From Microlunatus sp. Gsoil 973 (GTDB taxonomy: Bacteria > Actinomycetota > Actinomycetes > Propionibacteriales > Propionibacteriaceae), in assembly GCF_009707365.1 (NCBI RefSeq), contig NZ_CP046122.1, forward strand, positions 1,798,001 to 1,862,000: a DNA stretch of 64,000 bases, given 5' to 3'. Shown here one piece after another: positions 35,636 to 45,637 of the stretch; the first letter of the stretch is position 1; every line of letters begins with the position of its first letter. The notes beneath the pieces were generated by a model. It was not told the DNA's origin. It saw only the letters and a list, made by a program, of their open reading frames with translations, and made no database searches. The position numbers and the translations under genes were made by a program.

Positions 35636-36400
35636 TCAGCCGCGCAGTGCCGAGGCCTCGTCGATCATCACCGCGACGGCAGCGGGATCGTGGGCGAACC
35701 GGCCGAGGAACAGCCCGTCGACGGTCTCGGATCCCAACGAGGACAGCAGTCCCGGCTTGGCACTCCCACCGTAGATCACCCGTGTTCCGGTCAACCGATG
35801 GTCGTCGGCGACACCGGCGCGGATACCGGCGCAGACACCGCGGATGTGCTCAGTGCTCGCCGGCTCGTCGGCTCCGATCGCCCAGACCGGTTCATAGGCG
35901 ATGATCAATTCCGGAACGCCCTGATCGATCTCAGTGAGTGCCGCCGCGACCTGGCCGACACAGAAATCGGCCGCGGCGGCCGGGTCGACCCTGTCGACCT
36001 CGCCGACGCACAGGATCGGGACCAGCCCGTTGCGTACGGCCGCGGCGAACTTCCCGGCGATGATCTTGTCGTCCTCACCGAACAACCGGCGCCGTTCGGC
36101 ATGTCCCACCTCGACGTAGCTGCAACCGAGCAGGGCAAGATCAACACCGCTCACCTCTCCGGTGTAGGCGCCGTGATCGGCCCAGCCCAGGTCCTGGGCG
36201 CCGTACCGCACCGGGGTTCCGCGGGTGATCATCGACACCGCATCGATCGACACGAAGGTGGGCAACACCGCCACCTCGACCCGGCCCTCGGCGACCGCCG
36301 GCGACCGGCCGGCGATCGCCACGACTTCGCGTACCCAGTGCTGGGTGGCGGTGTGGTCCAGATAGAGCTTCAGGCTCACACCGAGGAAGACCGGGGCCAT
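35636..36400 (-). CDS. eryH: triose-phosphate isomerase-like protein, probable L-erythrulose-1-phosphate isomerase
   Basis: This is a TIM-barrel isomerase, 254 aa. The catalytic Lys11 (GVSLKLYLD), His100 (VGHAERR) and Glu170 (IAYEPVWAIG) are present, as is the phosphate loop YGGSAKPG. The usual N-W-K motif is replaced by S-L-K, and the gene is not with gap/pgk, which points away from the glycolytic enzyme. Relatives next to DAK-type kinases and RpiB-like proteins (EryH/LerI) convert L-erythrulose-1-phosphate to D-erythrulose-4-phosphate. That specific function is assigned from context. Confidence 0.75.
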   Translation of the reverse strand: MAPVFLGVSLKLYLDHTATQHWVREVVAIAGRSPAVAEGRVEVAVLPTFVSIDAVSMITRGTPVRYGAQDLGWADHGAYTGEVSGVDLALLGCSYVEVGHAERRRLFGEDDKIIAGKFAAAVRNGLVPILCVGEVDRVDPAAAADFCVGQVAAALTEIDQGVPELIIAYEPVWAIGADEPASTEHIRGVCAGIRAGVADDHRLTGTRVIYGGSAKPGLLSSLGSETVDGLFLGRFAHDPAAVAVMIDEASALRG

Positions 36401-36415
36401 GTCGGTTCCGGAGGG

Positions 36416-36919
36416 TCAGCAGGACGACGCGGCGGCCTGGTCGGCCGACGTGTCGGTCCTGCTCTCATAGTCGCTGATCACCGCGACCTTCTCCGCCGAG
36501 GCACTGGACTCGTCGAAATGCAGCGTCAGCCACTCCTTGGCCAGCTTGCGGGCCAGCTCCAGGCCGACCACCCGCTGACCGAAGCACAGCACCTGGGCAT
36601 TGTTGGACAGCACTGACCGCTCGACCGAGTACGAGTCGTGGGCGGTCACCGCCCGGATGCCGGGCACCTTGTTGGCCGAGATCGCCACGCCCAGTCCGGT
36701 GCCACAGACCAGCAACGCGCGGTCGACCTCGCCGCGGGACACCATCTCGGCTGCCTCGATCGCGATCGTCGGGTACGGCGTGTGCCCGTCCGCGTCGACG
36801 CCGGCATCGACGACCGCCTCGACCAGGTCGGAGTTCTCCAGATCCTTCTTCAGCGACTCCTTGTAGTCGAACCCGGCATCGTCGCTGCCCACCACGATCC
36901 GCCACTTCTTGTCAGCCAT
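36416..36919 (-). CDS. eryI: RpiB/LacAB-family isomerase, probable D-erythrulose-4-phosphate isomerase
   Basis: This 167-aa sugar-phosphate isomerase starts at ATG 36919 after GGAAGGAAC. The family motifs are [37 protein letters not shown] and the [15 protein letters not shown] stretch. The second Asp replaces the His of the common GSDHAG motif in ribose-5-phosphate isomerase B, consistent with a subfamily acting on another sugar. In erythritol/threitol pathways EryI/DerI makes D-erythrose-4-phosphate, feeding the pentose phosphate pathway. It lies between the kinase and the TIM-like isomerase. Confidence 0.78.
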   Translation of the reverse strand: MADKKWRIVVGSDDAGFDYKESLKKDLENSDLVEAVVDAGVDADGHTPYPTIAIEAAEMVSRGEVDRALLVCGTGLGVAISANKVPGIRAVTAHDSYSVERSVLSNNAQVLCFGQRVVGLELARKLAKEWLTLHFDESSASAEKVAVISDYESRTDTSADQAAASSC

Positions 36920-36958
36920 GTCAGTTCCTTCCCAGCCTTGTCTCACGAAGCTCTTGTC

Positions 36959-38680
36959 TCAGCGGCCGCGGGCGGCCAGTTGTTCTCCGATGGCGGTGAC
37001 GATCAGCGCGAACGAGATCGCCCCAGGATCCGCGGTGCCCAGGCTCTTCTCGGCATGCGGGCGGGCCCGGCCGAGCTTGGGCAGCAGATCCTTGGTCGCC
37101 TCGGCCGCCTTGGTCGACTCGGCTGCTGCGGCGGGCCAGGCCTCGGCGAGGGTCCGGCCGTCCTGGATCTGCTCGGCCAGGGTCTCCGCGAACGGGCCCA
37201 GCGCGTCCACCAGTGTCTTGTCGCCCGGGTGGGCGCCGCCGAGCCGCGTCACGGCCTCGGCCCCCTGCCGGACACCGGTCACCACCGAGTCCGGCGTCGC
37301 CGGGGCGTCGTCACCCAACGCCCGGCCCACTCCGTCCAGCAGGGCACCCCAGATAACTCCGGAGGTGCCGCCTGCCTGCGCACCCCAGGAGGCGCCGGCC
37401 TCGACCAGCAGCGTCTGCGCCCCGGCGCCGCGCTGCAGCAACTCCTGGGCCGTCTCGGCGGCTGCCCGCGCGCCGCGTTCCATGCCGATGCCGTGATCAC
37501 CGTCACCGGCGACCGCGTCGAGCTTGCCCAGTTCGTCCATGTGCTCACGGACGGTTGCATGCACGGTGTCCAGCAACTGCGCGGCCAGCGCCGCCGCCCG
37601 GCGGGAATCCTCGCTCGCCTCGCCGACCTCGACCGCCGCCGCCTCGTCGACGTCGCCCAGCACCTCGGAGTCCTGTTGGGCGCCGATACTGCCCTTGCGG
37701 TAGCCGGGGGTGTAGGCGGGCTTTTCCCAGAGTTCGAGCATCTCGTCGTCGACCCAGACCAACGACAGTGATGCACCGGCCATCTCGAAGCTGGTGACCA
37801 GCTCGCCGACCTCGACGCCGGCCACCTGCACACCGTCCCGTTCGGCCAGGGCGCGGATGTCGTTGAAAAGGATGAACAGTTCCTCGTTCTTCACCGACCC
37901 GAGCCCGTTGACGAAGATCAACGCCCGGTCCCCGGCATCGGCGGGTTTCTCGGCGATCACCGCGTCCCACAACATCGCGGCGAGGTCCTTGGCCGACAGC
38001 CGGTCGGTCTCATCGATTCCCGGCTCGCCGTGGATGCCGACGCCCACGCCCATCCGGCCTGCCGGAACGGTGAACAACGGTTCTGTGGCGCCCGGCAGCG
38101 TACAGCCGGAGAACGCGACACCCAGGGTGCGGCAGTTGTCGTTGACCCGCTTTGCCAGCGCCACCACCTCATCCAGGGATTGACCGGCCTCGGCCGCGGC
38201 GGAGGCGATCTTGTAGACCGCGAGCGCGGCGGCGATGCCGCGCCGCTTCTCCGCCTCATCGGGCTTGGCCGAGGAGATGTCGTCGGTCGCGAAGAAGGTC
38301 TCTGCCGCGACACCCTCGGCCTTCAGCCGATCCCTTGCCTGGTTGAAGTTCAGCACGTCGCCGGCGTAGTTGCCGCAGGTGAGCAGTACGCCGCCGCCGT
38401 TCTCGACGGCCTTGGCGACGTTGTAGACCTGCTGGCCGCTCGGTGAGGCGAAGACGTTGCCGACCGCTGCTCCCGAGGCCAACCCGGGACCGACCAGCCC
38501 CGCGAACGCCGGGTAGTGTCCCGAGCCGCCACCGATCACCACCGCGACCTGACCCTCCGGCGTCGCGGTGCGGCGGGCGACACCGCCCGGTACGGCCCGG
38601 ACCAGATCGGCATGGGCGGCCACGAATCCGGCGGTTGCCTCCTCGCTGAACCGCGCAGGATCGTTACTGATGTAGGACAT
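36959..38680 (-). CDS. DAK-type kinase (DhaK-DhaL fusion), probable erythrulose kinase
   Basis: This 573-aa ATP-dependent kinase begins at ATG 38680. Residues 1-~335 are the DhaK domain, with GGGSGHYPAFAGLVGPG and the covalent substrate-binding His217 (VGVGIHGEPGI). Residues ~365-573 are the DhaL ATP-binding domain (AVAGDGDHGIGMERG). Similar single-chain kinases in Mycobacterium smegmatis (LerK/DerK) phosphorylate erythrulose; dihydroxyacetone is the alternative substrate. It is the first gene of a four-gene operon with both erythrulose-phosphate isomerases and a DeoR regulator. Confidence 0.85.
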   Translation of the reverse strand: MSYISNDPARFSEEATAGFVAAHADLVRAVPGGVARRTATPEGQVAVVIGGGSGHYPAFAGLVGPGLASGAAVGNVFASPSGQQVYNVAKAVENGGGVLLTCGNYAGDVLNFNQARDRLKAEGVAAETFFATDDISSAKPDEAEKRRGIAAALAVYKIASAAAEAGQSLDEVVALAKRVNDNCRTLGVAFSGCTLPGATEPLFTVPAGRMGVGVGIHGEPGIDETDRLSAKDLAAMLWDAVIAEKPADAGDRALIFVNGLGSVKNEELFILFNDIRALAERDGVQVAGVEVGELVTSFEMAGASLSLVWVDDEMLELWEKPAYTPGYRKGSIGAQQDSEVLGDVDEAAAVEVGEASEDSRRAAALAAQLLDTVHATVREHMDELGKLDAVAGDGDHGIGMERGARAAAETAQELLQRGAGAQTLLVEAGASWGAQAGGTSGVIWGALLDGVGRALGDDAPATPDSVVTGVRQGAEAVTRLGGAHPGDKTLVDALGPFAETLAEQIQDGRTLAEAWPAAAAESTKAAEATKDLLPKLGRARPHAEKSLGTADPGAISFALIVTAIGEQLAARGR

Positions 38681-38726
38681 GCTTGGTTTCCTATCTGCTG
38701 GGCGTCGTGCTGCCTGCGACGGGCTC

Positions 38727-38779
38727 AGCATAGACCCCGACTTAACACCGCCGGTGTGGGATGTCACACCACTCGTGTG
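38727..38779 (-). promoter_or_regulatory. candidate promoter and operator pair of tetrulose operon
   Basis: ACACCGCCGGTGT (38745-38757) is a perfect dyad. CACACCACTCGTGTG (38765-38779) is a second dyad. Their centres are 21 bases apart, two helical turns. On the minus strand TATGCT at 38732-38727 could be the -10 box, placing the first dyad over the -35 region. This suits repression by the DeoR-type protein of the operon. The sites lie in the 294-bp gap between the kinase and the divergent amidase gene. Confidence 0.5.
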
Positions 38780-38974
38780 CGGTCGTTCCGGGGCCGGTTC
38801 GAGAGTCGCTCAGGGTCTCCGATCCCGGCTCGAACAGCGCCTCGTTCGGCGCTGAGACCTGGATAGGAACGCAGTCGGGGCGGCGGTAGCGTACGGACAC
38901 CCGAAAGTTCGAAGACACCTCGGACACACCGAAGTGCGGACAACTATGGACGCGACGCGGCGAGCGGAGGACGG

Positions 38975-40387
38975 ATGGCAGATCGTGATCGGATCGCGGA
39001 CCTCGACGCGGTCGGTCAGCGAGCCGGCTATCTGTCCGGCGAGCTGTCCCCGGTCGAGGTGGCCGAGGCCGCGTTGGCCCGCATCGCTGCGGCCGAGCCG
39101 GTGCTGAACGCGATGCAGATCGTGTACGCCGACCACGCCCTGGCCGCTGCCCGGGCGAGTGAGAAGCGCTGGGCCGACGGGGACCCGCGGGGACCGCTTG
39201 ACGGCGTCACCGTGACGATCAAGGAGAATGTGGACGTTGCGGGAGAACCGACCCGCTGGGGCACGGCCGCGAGTCCTCCGGTGCCGGCCGCCCGGACCGC
39301 GCCGATCGCGGAACGGCTCTCCGCCGGCGGCGCGGTGATCCTGGGCAAGACGACGATGCCGGACTGGGGAATGTTGTCCTCGGGTGTGTCCTCGCTGCAC
39401 GAGACCACCCGCAATCCGTGGAACCCCGATTGGAACCCGGGCGGCTCGAGCTCCGGCGCCGGCGCTGCCACCGCGGCCGGTTATGCACCGCTGAACTTCG
39501 GCAGCGACATCGGCGGCTCGATCCGGTTGCCGGCCACCTGGAACGGCTGCGTCGGCTTCAAGCCGAGCTACGGCCGTATCCCGGTCGATCCCAGCTACAC
39601 GGGCCGGACGATCGGGCCGCTGGCCCGCATCGTCGCCGACATCGCCCTGGCCATGCCGGTGGTCTCGGGTCCGGACGAGCGGGACCCGTACAGCCTTCCC
39701 GAGCAGCTGATCGACTGGACCGACGCCGGTTTCGATCCGCACGCCGTACGGATCGGGTTGCTGCTCGACGCGGGTACCGGCACCCCGGTCGCCGACGAGG
39801 TCCGGACCGCCGTCGCTGCCGCTGCCGACGTGTTCGCCGATGCCGGCGCAACGGTCGAGCCGCTCGACCCGTTCCTCACCACGCGGTTGTTGCAGCAGGT
39901 CGACCTGTTCTGGCGGGTCGGCCACTGGAACGACTACCTCAACCTTCCGGCAGAGCGCCGCGGTCTGCTGTTGCCGTTCATCGCCGAGTGGTGCCTGGCC
40001 GGCAAGGAGCTGGGCGGACCGGAGGCGACCGCCGGCGCCAACGCCCAGATCGAGGTCGCCCGTCGAACGCTGGCTGCCACCGCAGGCTTCGATCTGGTGC
40101 TGTCCCCCGCCGCTCCCGAACCCACGTATCCGGCCGAATGGCCGATGCCGAGCAACGACGTCGATCACGCGATGGACCACATCGGGTTCTGCATGCCGTA
40201 CAACATGTCCGGGCAGCCGGCGATCAGCATCAACTGCGGGTTCACCGGCGACGGGCGCCCGATCGGCGTACAGATCGCGGCGCGCCGGTTCGACGATCGC
40301 GGAGCACTGGCCGCGGCTGCCTTCTTCGAGACGAACCGCCCGGAGGCGGCGGTCCGTCCCTGGCCGCGCATCTCGCGCCACAATTGA
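38975..40387 (+). CDS. amidase signature family enzyme
   Basis: This 470-aa hydrolase uses the Ser-cisSer-Lys triad. The lysine is in VTIKENVDVAG, the cis serine in NPGGSSSGAGAATAAG and the nucleophile in GSDIGGSIRLPA. A GGAGG ribosome site is 5 bases before ATG 38975. It is upstream of a dipeptide-type ABC transporter and a P1 peptidase on the same strand, so it may cleave an imported amide or peptide derivative. No signal peptide is seen, so it should be cytoplasmic. Confidence 0.92.
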   Translation: MADRDRIADLDAVGQRAGYLSGELSPVEVAEAALARIAAAEPVLNAMQIVYADHALAAARASEKRWADGDPRGPLDGVTVTIKENVDVAGEPTRWGTAASPPVPAARTAPIAERLSAGGAVILGKTTMPDWGMLSSGVSSLHETTRNPWNPDWNPGGSSSGAGAATAAGYAPLNFGSDIGGSIRLPATWNGCVGFKPSYGRIPVDPSYTGRTIGPLARIVADIALAMPVVSGPDERDPYSLPEQLIDWTDAGFDPHAVRIGLLLDAGTGTPVADEVRTAVAAAADVFADAGATVEPLDPFLTTRLLQQVDLFWRVGHWNDYLNLPAERRGLLLPFIAEWCLAGKELGGPEATAGANAQIEVARRTLAATAGFDLVLSPAAPEPTYPAEWPMPSNDVDHAMDHIGFCMPYNMSGQPAISINCGFTGDGRPIGVQIAARRFDDRGALAAAAFFETNRPEAAVRPWPRISRHN

Positions 40388-40441
40388 CGCGCCGGCTCCA
40401 GCCCGGGAAGTCGAAACGAAGCCGACCAAGAAAGGCTCACG

Positions 40442-42002
40442 ATGAGCAAGCCCCGATCCGCCCAGGTACGGCCGGCGGCGTCGCGCCGCGTGCGCCTGCT
40501 GGTTGGCACATTGTTGGCCGGCCTCGTCCTGCTGGCTGCGGCATGTTCCGCCGGCGCCGGCGACAACGCGCCCGCCGGTAAGTCCACCGGTGCCGCCGCG
40601 CAGACGCTTCAGGTCGGGCTCGGTGCCGCCCCGGCCAATCTGGACATGACCCAGACCGCGGGAGCAGCGATCCCCCAGGCGCTGATGTACAACGTCTACG
40701 AGGGTCTGGTGAAGCTGGACGGTCAGGCCAAGGTACGGCCGCTGCTTGCCAAGTCCTGGACTGTCAGCAAGGACCGGCTGACCTACGACTTCACGTTGCA
40801 GTCCGCGGTGAAGTTCTCCAACGGCGACCCGTTCACCGCCGACAACGTCAAGTTCAGCCTCGGCCGGGTGCCGGACTGGAAGGCGAACACTCCCAGTTAC
40901 CTCGCCGCGATCAAGTCCGTCGACGTGGTGTCCGACACCGAGGTCAAGATCAACTTGTCGGAGCCGGACAACAACCTGTTGTTCTGGCTCGCCGGACCGT
41001 TGGGCGCGATGTTCGACCCCAAGGCGGTGGACGATCTCGCCAACAGCGCCGTGGGCACCGGTCCCTTCGTCCTCGATCGCTACAACCGCGGTGAGTCGTT
41101 GATCTTGAAGCGCAACGATGCCTACTGGGGGCCGAAGGCAAAGCTGAGCCAGGTCACCCCTGCGCTACTACGCCGACGCCAACGGCCCGGTCAACGCGTT
41201 GCGCAGCGGGGACATCGACGCCGTCTACCAGAGCCAGGCCGCCGACCAGGTCAAGCAGTTCCAGGCCCAGGGCCAGTTCAAGGTCGAGACCGGCACCACG
41301 CAGGGCATCACCGTGATGTCGATGAACCCGGGCCGGGCGCCGTTCAATGACAGGCGGGTCCGGTTGGCGATCATCTACGGCGTCGACCGCAAGGCGATCA
41401 ACACCGCATCCACCAACGGCCTGGGCAAGGTGCTGGGCGCCCCCGTGCCGCCGACCGACCCCTGGTACACCGATCTGGCGGACAAGTATCCGTACGATCC
41501 GGCCAAGGCCAAGCAGTTGCTCGCCCAGGCGGGCAAGACGCATCTCAGCGTCGACTTCGCGGTGCCGAACCTGCCCTACTGCCAGACAATCGCCCAGGTG
41601 GTGAAGTCCGATCTGGCCAAGATCGGCGTCACAGCCAACCTGCACACCCAGGAGTTCCCGGCGGTCTGGCTCGACAAGACCTTCACCCAGAAGGACTACG
41701 ACCTGACCGTGATCAACCACGTCGAGGCGCGCAACATCGTCAACTACGGCAACCCCGACTACTACTGGAACTACGACAACCCGCAGGTCCGCAAGCTTCT
41801 CGACGAGGCCGCGGCGGCGCCCGGCGACGCGCCGTACGCGAACGACATGAAGAAGGTCGTCGACATCCTGGTCCACGACGTACCGGCCGACTGGCTCTAC
41901 AACGCGCCGAACATCGTGATCACCAAGAAGTCGGTGTCCGGGATCGACGCCAACGACAACGGCGTATCGCTCGACCTGACCGACGCCAGCAACCCGTCGT
42001 GA
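40442..42002 (+). CDS. ABC transporter substrate-binding lipoprotein, dipeptide/oligopeptide type, frameshifted
   Basis: This is a family 5 extracellular binding protein. The signal peptide ends in the lipobox LLAAACS. The N-terminal half reads normally to KLSQVT, then turns to nonsense. Removing one C from the CCCC run 41157-41160 continues the protein as LRYYADANGPVNALRSGDID and on to TDASNPS, giving 519 aa, the usual length. The frameshift is probably a sequence error because the downstream frame is fully conserved. It delivers substrate to the permeases encoded next. Confidence 0.9.
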
Positions 42003-42072
42003 TGACGGGCGGGACCATGATCGAGATCATGCGCCGGTCACCCATCGTCCCGTCGGTCGCTGTGAGGCGCTG

Positions 42073-43020
42073 ATGGCGATCCGCCTGGTCCGCAGGGCGG
42101 CGCTCTTCCTGCTCACCCTGCTGGTCGCCTCGGTCGTGGTCTTCGGCATGCTGTCGATCCTGCCCGGCGACGTGGCGCGAACGATGCTCGGCGTGCAGGC
42201 CACTCCGGAGACCGTCGCCGCCCTGCGGCGAGAGCTCGGTCTTGACCGGCCGCTGGTCGTGCGCTACCTGGAGTGGGTCGGAGGCCTGCTGCACGGCGAT
42301 CTCGGCACCTCCTATGTCACCCACCAAGCCATCGCCGGCGAGGTTTTCGATCATCTCCAGGTGTCGCTGATCCTGGTCATCTCCGGAATGATCATCGCGG
42401 TATGCGTCGCTATGCCGGTTGGAGTGTTCGCGGCATACCGGCAGGGCAGGGTCGCCGGTGCGGTGCTCAGCGCGCTCAGCCAGCTCGCGGTCGCCGTGCC
42501 CGGATTCCTCGCCGGCCTGCTGCTGGTGATCCTCTTCGCCGTGACCCTGCGCTGGCTTCCGGCCAGCGGCTGGGTTGCGCCGATCGAAGGCGTCGGCGGC
42601 TTCCTGAGCCACCTGCTGATGCCTGCCCTCTCGCTCGGGCTGATCCAGGGTGCGATCCTCAGCCGGTACGTGCGCTCGGCGGTGCTGGACATCATGCGGG
42701 AGGACTTCATGCGGACTGCCAGGTCCAAGGGCCTGACACCGTTCCGGGCACTGGTCCGCCACGGGCTCCGCAACGCGCTCATCCCGGTGCTGACAGTGAC
42801 CGGGATCGAACTCGCCGCTCTCTTCGTCGGCGCCATCGTGATCGAGTCGGTATTCGTCGTGCCCGGGATCGGCAGCCTGCTGGTCCAGGCGGTACAGAAC
42901 CGCGATCTGATCGAGATCCAGGCCATCGTGATGCTGATCGTCGCGATCGTCCTGGTGATCAACCTCCTGGTCGACCTGTTGTATGCGGCGATCGACCCCA
43001 GGCTGAGGAGTTCCCGATGA
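42073..43020 (+). CDS. ABC transporter permease, DppB/OppB type
   Basis: This 315-aa permease has six helices, the N-terminal LLTLLVASVVVFGMLSILPG with GDVARTML, and the EAA-like loop RTARSKGLTPFRALVRHGLR. It shares four bases with the DppC-type gene (ATGA). The gap of 70 bases to the binding protein gene holds no clear terminator. Confidence 0.94.
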   Translation: MAIRLVRRAALFLLTLLVASVVVFGMLSILPGDVARTMLGVQATPETVAALRRELGLDRPLVVRYLEWVGGLLHGDLGTSYVTHQAIAGEVFDHLQVSLILVISGMIIAVCVAMPVGVFAAYRQGRVAGAVLSALSQLAVAVPGFLAGLLLVILFAVTLRWLPASGWVAPIEGVGGFLSHLLMPALSLGLIQGAILSRYVRSAVLDIMREDFMRTARSKGLTPFRALVRHGLRNALIPVLTVTGIELAALFVGAIVIESVFVVPGIGSLLVQAVQNRDLIEIQAIVMLIVAIVLVINLLVDLLYAAIDPRLRSSR

Positions 43021-43883
43021 GTGCCCTGGCCATGCTGCCCACGGGCGGCGAACCGCCGGTACGGCGCCGTACGGTCAATCCGACCATGATCACCGGTGCC
43101 GTGCTGGTAGGGCTGGTGGTGCTCGCCTGCCTGGTGTCCTTCGTCTGGCTCCCCTACGACCCGACCGTCGTCGACGTCGCGGGCCGGCTCCGGGGCCCGT
43201 CGGCGAAACACTGGCTCGGCACCGATTCCTTCGGCCACGACATCGCGTCGGTGATCATCGCCGGAAGCCGCACCACATTGCTGGTCGGCGTCGTGGCGGT
43301 CGCGGCGGCAGCCGTGATCGGCGTCCCGATCGGGGTGCTCGCCGGTAGCACCGGACACCGGGCGGGCGCCTGGTTGATGCGCTGGAACGACATCATGCAG
43401 GCCTTCCCGGCCTTGCTCCTGGCGATCATCTTCGGCGCGATCTGGGGCGGCAGTGCGGTCACCGCGATGACGGCCCTCGGCATCGGCACAGCGCCGGCGT
43501 TCGCCCGGGTGGCCCGCAGCGGAACGATGCAGGTGATGAGCCGGGAGTACATCCTGGCCGCGCGCGCCGCCGGCCGCGGATGGTGGTTCACCGCGATCCG
43601 GCACATCCTGCCGAACATCGGCGGGGTACTGATCGTCCAGGCATCGGTCAACTTCGCCGTCGCCGTGCTGGCCGAGGCCGCCCTCTCCTACCTCGGTCTC
43701 GGCACCCCCGCTCCCACCCCGAGTTGGGGACGGATGCTGCAGGAATCGCAGACCTATGTCTTCGGCAACCCGCTGTTGATCGTCTGGCCGGGTTGCGCCA
43801 TCGCGTTGACCGTCCTGGGTTTCAACCTGCTGGGCGATGGTCTGCGGGACGCCCTCGACCCACGACTGGAGCGCGGGCGATGA
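43017..43883 (+). CDS. ABC transporter permease, DppC/OppC type
   Basis: This 288-aa permease starts at ATG 43017, overlapping the DppB-type stop. The family motif HWLGTDSFGHDIASVIIAGS is near residue 60 and the coupling loop is LAARAAGRGWWFTAIRHILP. It ends at the overlap with the fused ATPase. Confidence 0.94.
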   Translation: MSALAMLPTGGEPPVRRRTVNPTMITGAVLVGLVVLACLVSFVWLPYDPTVVDVAGRLRGPSAKHWLGTDSFGHDIASVIIAGSRTTLLVGVVAVAAAAVIGVPIGVLAGSTGHRAGAWLMRWNDIMQAFPALLLAIIFGAIWGGSAVTAMTALGIGTAPAFARVARSGTMQVMSREYILAARAAGRGWWFTAIRHILPNIGGVLIVQASVNFAVAVLAEAALSYLGLGTPAPTPSWGRMLQESQTYVFGNPLLIVWPGCAIALTVLGFNLLGDGLRDALDPRLERGR

Positions 43884-45637
43884 GCCTGCTCGAGGTGTCG
43901 GCACTGTCTGTACGCAGCGGCCGGCGGTCCCTGGTCGACGGTCTTGAGCTGAGCATCGAACCTGGTGAACGGGTGGGCCTGATCGGCGAGTCGGGCTCGG
44001 GCAAGTCGATCACCTGTCTGTCGATCATGGGCCTGCTGTCGGAGGATCTTCAGGTGTCCGGTTCGGTACACCTCGACGGTGTTGATCATGATCTGTTGAC
44101 CCTGCCGGAGTCGCGGCTGGCCGGGCTGCGGGGCGACCGGATGTCGATGATCTTCCAGGAGCCGATGACCGCGCTCAACCCGCTGATGAAGGTCGGCCGT
44201 CAGGTCGCCGAGATCATGGCCCTGCACGGCGTGCCCCGTCAGCAGGCGGAGCGGCAGTCGGTGGAGTTGCTGGACCGGGTGGGCATTCCCGATCCGGCCG
44301 TCGCCGCCCACGCCTATCCCCATCAACTGTCCGGCGGTCAGCGGCAGCGGGTGATGTTGACCATGGCGATGGCCAACTCACCCGACCTGCTGCTGGCCGA
44401 TGAGCCGACGACGGCGCTGGATGTCACCGTCCAGGCACAGGTGCTGGAGCTGATGCGTGATCAGGTCCGCCGATCCGGCACCGCCCTGCTGTTCATCACC
44501 CACGATCTTGCGGTCGTCTCGGGACTCTGTGAGCGCGTGCTGATCATGCGGGACGGCGTACTGGTCGAGGAGGGACCGATCGACCGGGTCTTCAACGATC
44601 CCCAGCATCCCTACACCCGCGGACTACTGGCGGCCTCGGCGCTGGCTACGGATCCGCGGAGCGGAAAGTTGATCACCGTTCCGCAGTCCGACGACGGTGA
44701 CGGCTCGCGGGCGTCGGCCATGCCGGCAGCGTCGTCACCGCCGGCACCGGTGGCCGGCGAACCGTCCCGCCCCGGCGGTCAACACCAGGTGTTGCCCGAC
44801 GACGACGCGATCATCTTCAACCGCACCGAGGGCCCGGCCGTGATCCGGGTCCGGGACCTGTCGCGGATCTACCATCGCGGTCGAACGTCCCTGTTCGGTC
44901 CACGCCGCGAGATCCGCGCTCTGGAATCGGTCTCCTTCGACATCGCGCCGGGTGAACGGTTCGGGATCGTCGGCGAGTCCGGGTCAGGAAAGTCCACCCT
45001 GCTGCGGCTGCTCTGCGCCCTGGACTCGCCCACCTCCGGCAGCGCCGAGGTGGCCGGTCACCAACTGTCCGGTGCCGGCGAACGTCAGCTCCGTGGTCTT
45101 CGGGAGCAGGTGCAGATCGTCTTCCAGGATCCGCATTCCTCCCTCGATCCACGGATGCGGGTAGGCGAGGTGATCGCCGAGCCGTTGCGTCACGGCAGTC
45201 ATCGGGACCGCAGGTCGCGAGTCGCCGACCTGTTGGCCGCGGTCGGTCTGCCCGCCGATGCCGCCGACCGCTTCCCGCACCAGTTCTCCGGTGGCCAGCG
45301 CCAGCGGATCGCCATCGCCCGTGCGTTGATCACCGAGCCGAGGATCCTGTTGGCCGACGAGGCGGTGTCGGCGCTCGATGTATCGGTCAGGGCCCAGGTG
45401 CTGAACCTGCTGGCCGACCTGGTCGACTCCTACGACCTGACGCTGGTCTTCGTCTCCCACGATCTGAACGTGATCAGACATCTGTGTACCAGGGTCGCGG
45501 TGATGCAGTCGGGGCGGATCGTCGAGTGCGGCCCGACCGATCGCGTCTACACCGAGCCGCACCATCCCTATACCGCCCGACTGATCGGCGCTTTGCCGAC
45601 ACTGCAGAGCAGCCTTGCGTTCGAGGGGCCCGCATGA
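43880..45637 (+). CDS. fused dipeptide ABC transporter ATPase (DppD-DppF in one chain)
   Basis: This 585-aa protein contains two complete ATP-binding cassettes. The first has Walker A GESGSGKS near residue 36 and signature LSGGQRQRV near 150. The second has GESGSGKS near 365 and FSGGQRQRI near 470. A Pro/Ala/Asp linker lies between. The two cassettes are normally separate DppD and DppF proteins. ATG 43880 overlaps the permease stop and the C-terminus overlaps the peptidase gene. Confidence 0.93.
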   Translation: MSLLEVSALSVRSGRRSLVDGLELSIEPGERVGLIGESGSGKSITCLSIMGLLSEDLQVSGSVHLDGVDHDLLTLPESRLAGLRGDRMSMIFQEPMTALNPLMKVGRQVAEIMALHGVPRQQAERQSVELLDRVGIPDPAVAAHAYPHQLSGGQRQRVMLTMAMANSPDLLLADEPTTALDVTVQAQVLELMRDQVRRSGTALLFITHDLAVVSGLCERVLIMRDGVLVEEGPIDRVFNDPQHPYTRGLLAASALATDPRSGKLITVPQSDDGDGSRASAMPAASSPPAPVAGEPSRPGGQHQVLPDDDAIIFNRTEGPAVIRVRDLSRIYHRGRTSLFGPRREIRALESVSFDIAPGERFGIVGESGSGKSTLLRLLCALDSPTSGSAEVAGHQLSGAGERQLRGLREQVQIVFQDPHSSLDPRMRVGEVIAEPLRHGSHRDRRSRVADLLAAVGLPADAADRFPHQFSGGQRQRIAIARALITEPRILLADEAVSALDVSVRAQVLNLLADLVDSYDLTLVFVSHDLNVIRHLCTRVAVMQSGRIVECGPTDRVYTEPHHPYTARLIGALPTLQSSLAFEGPA

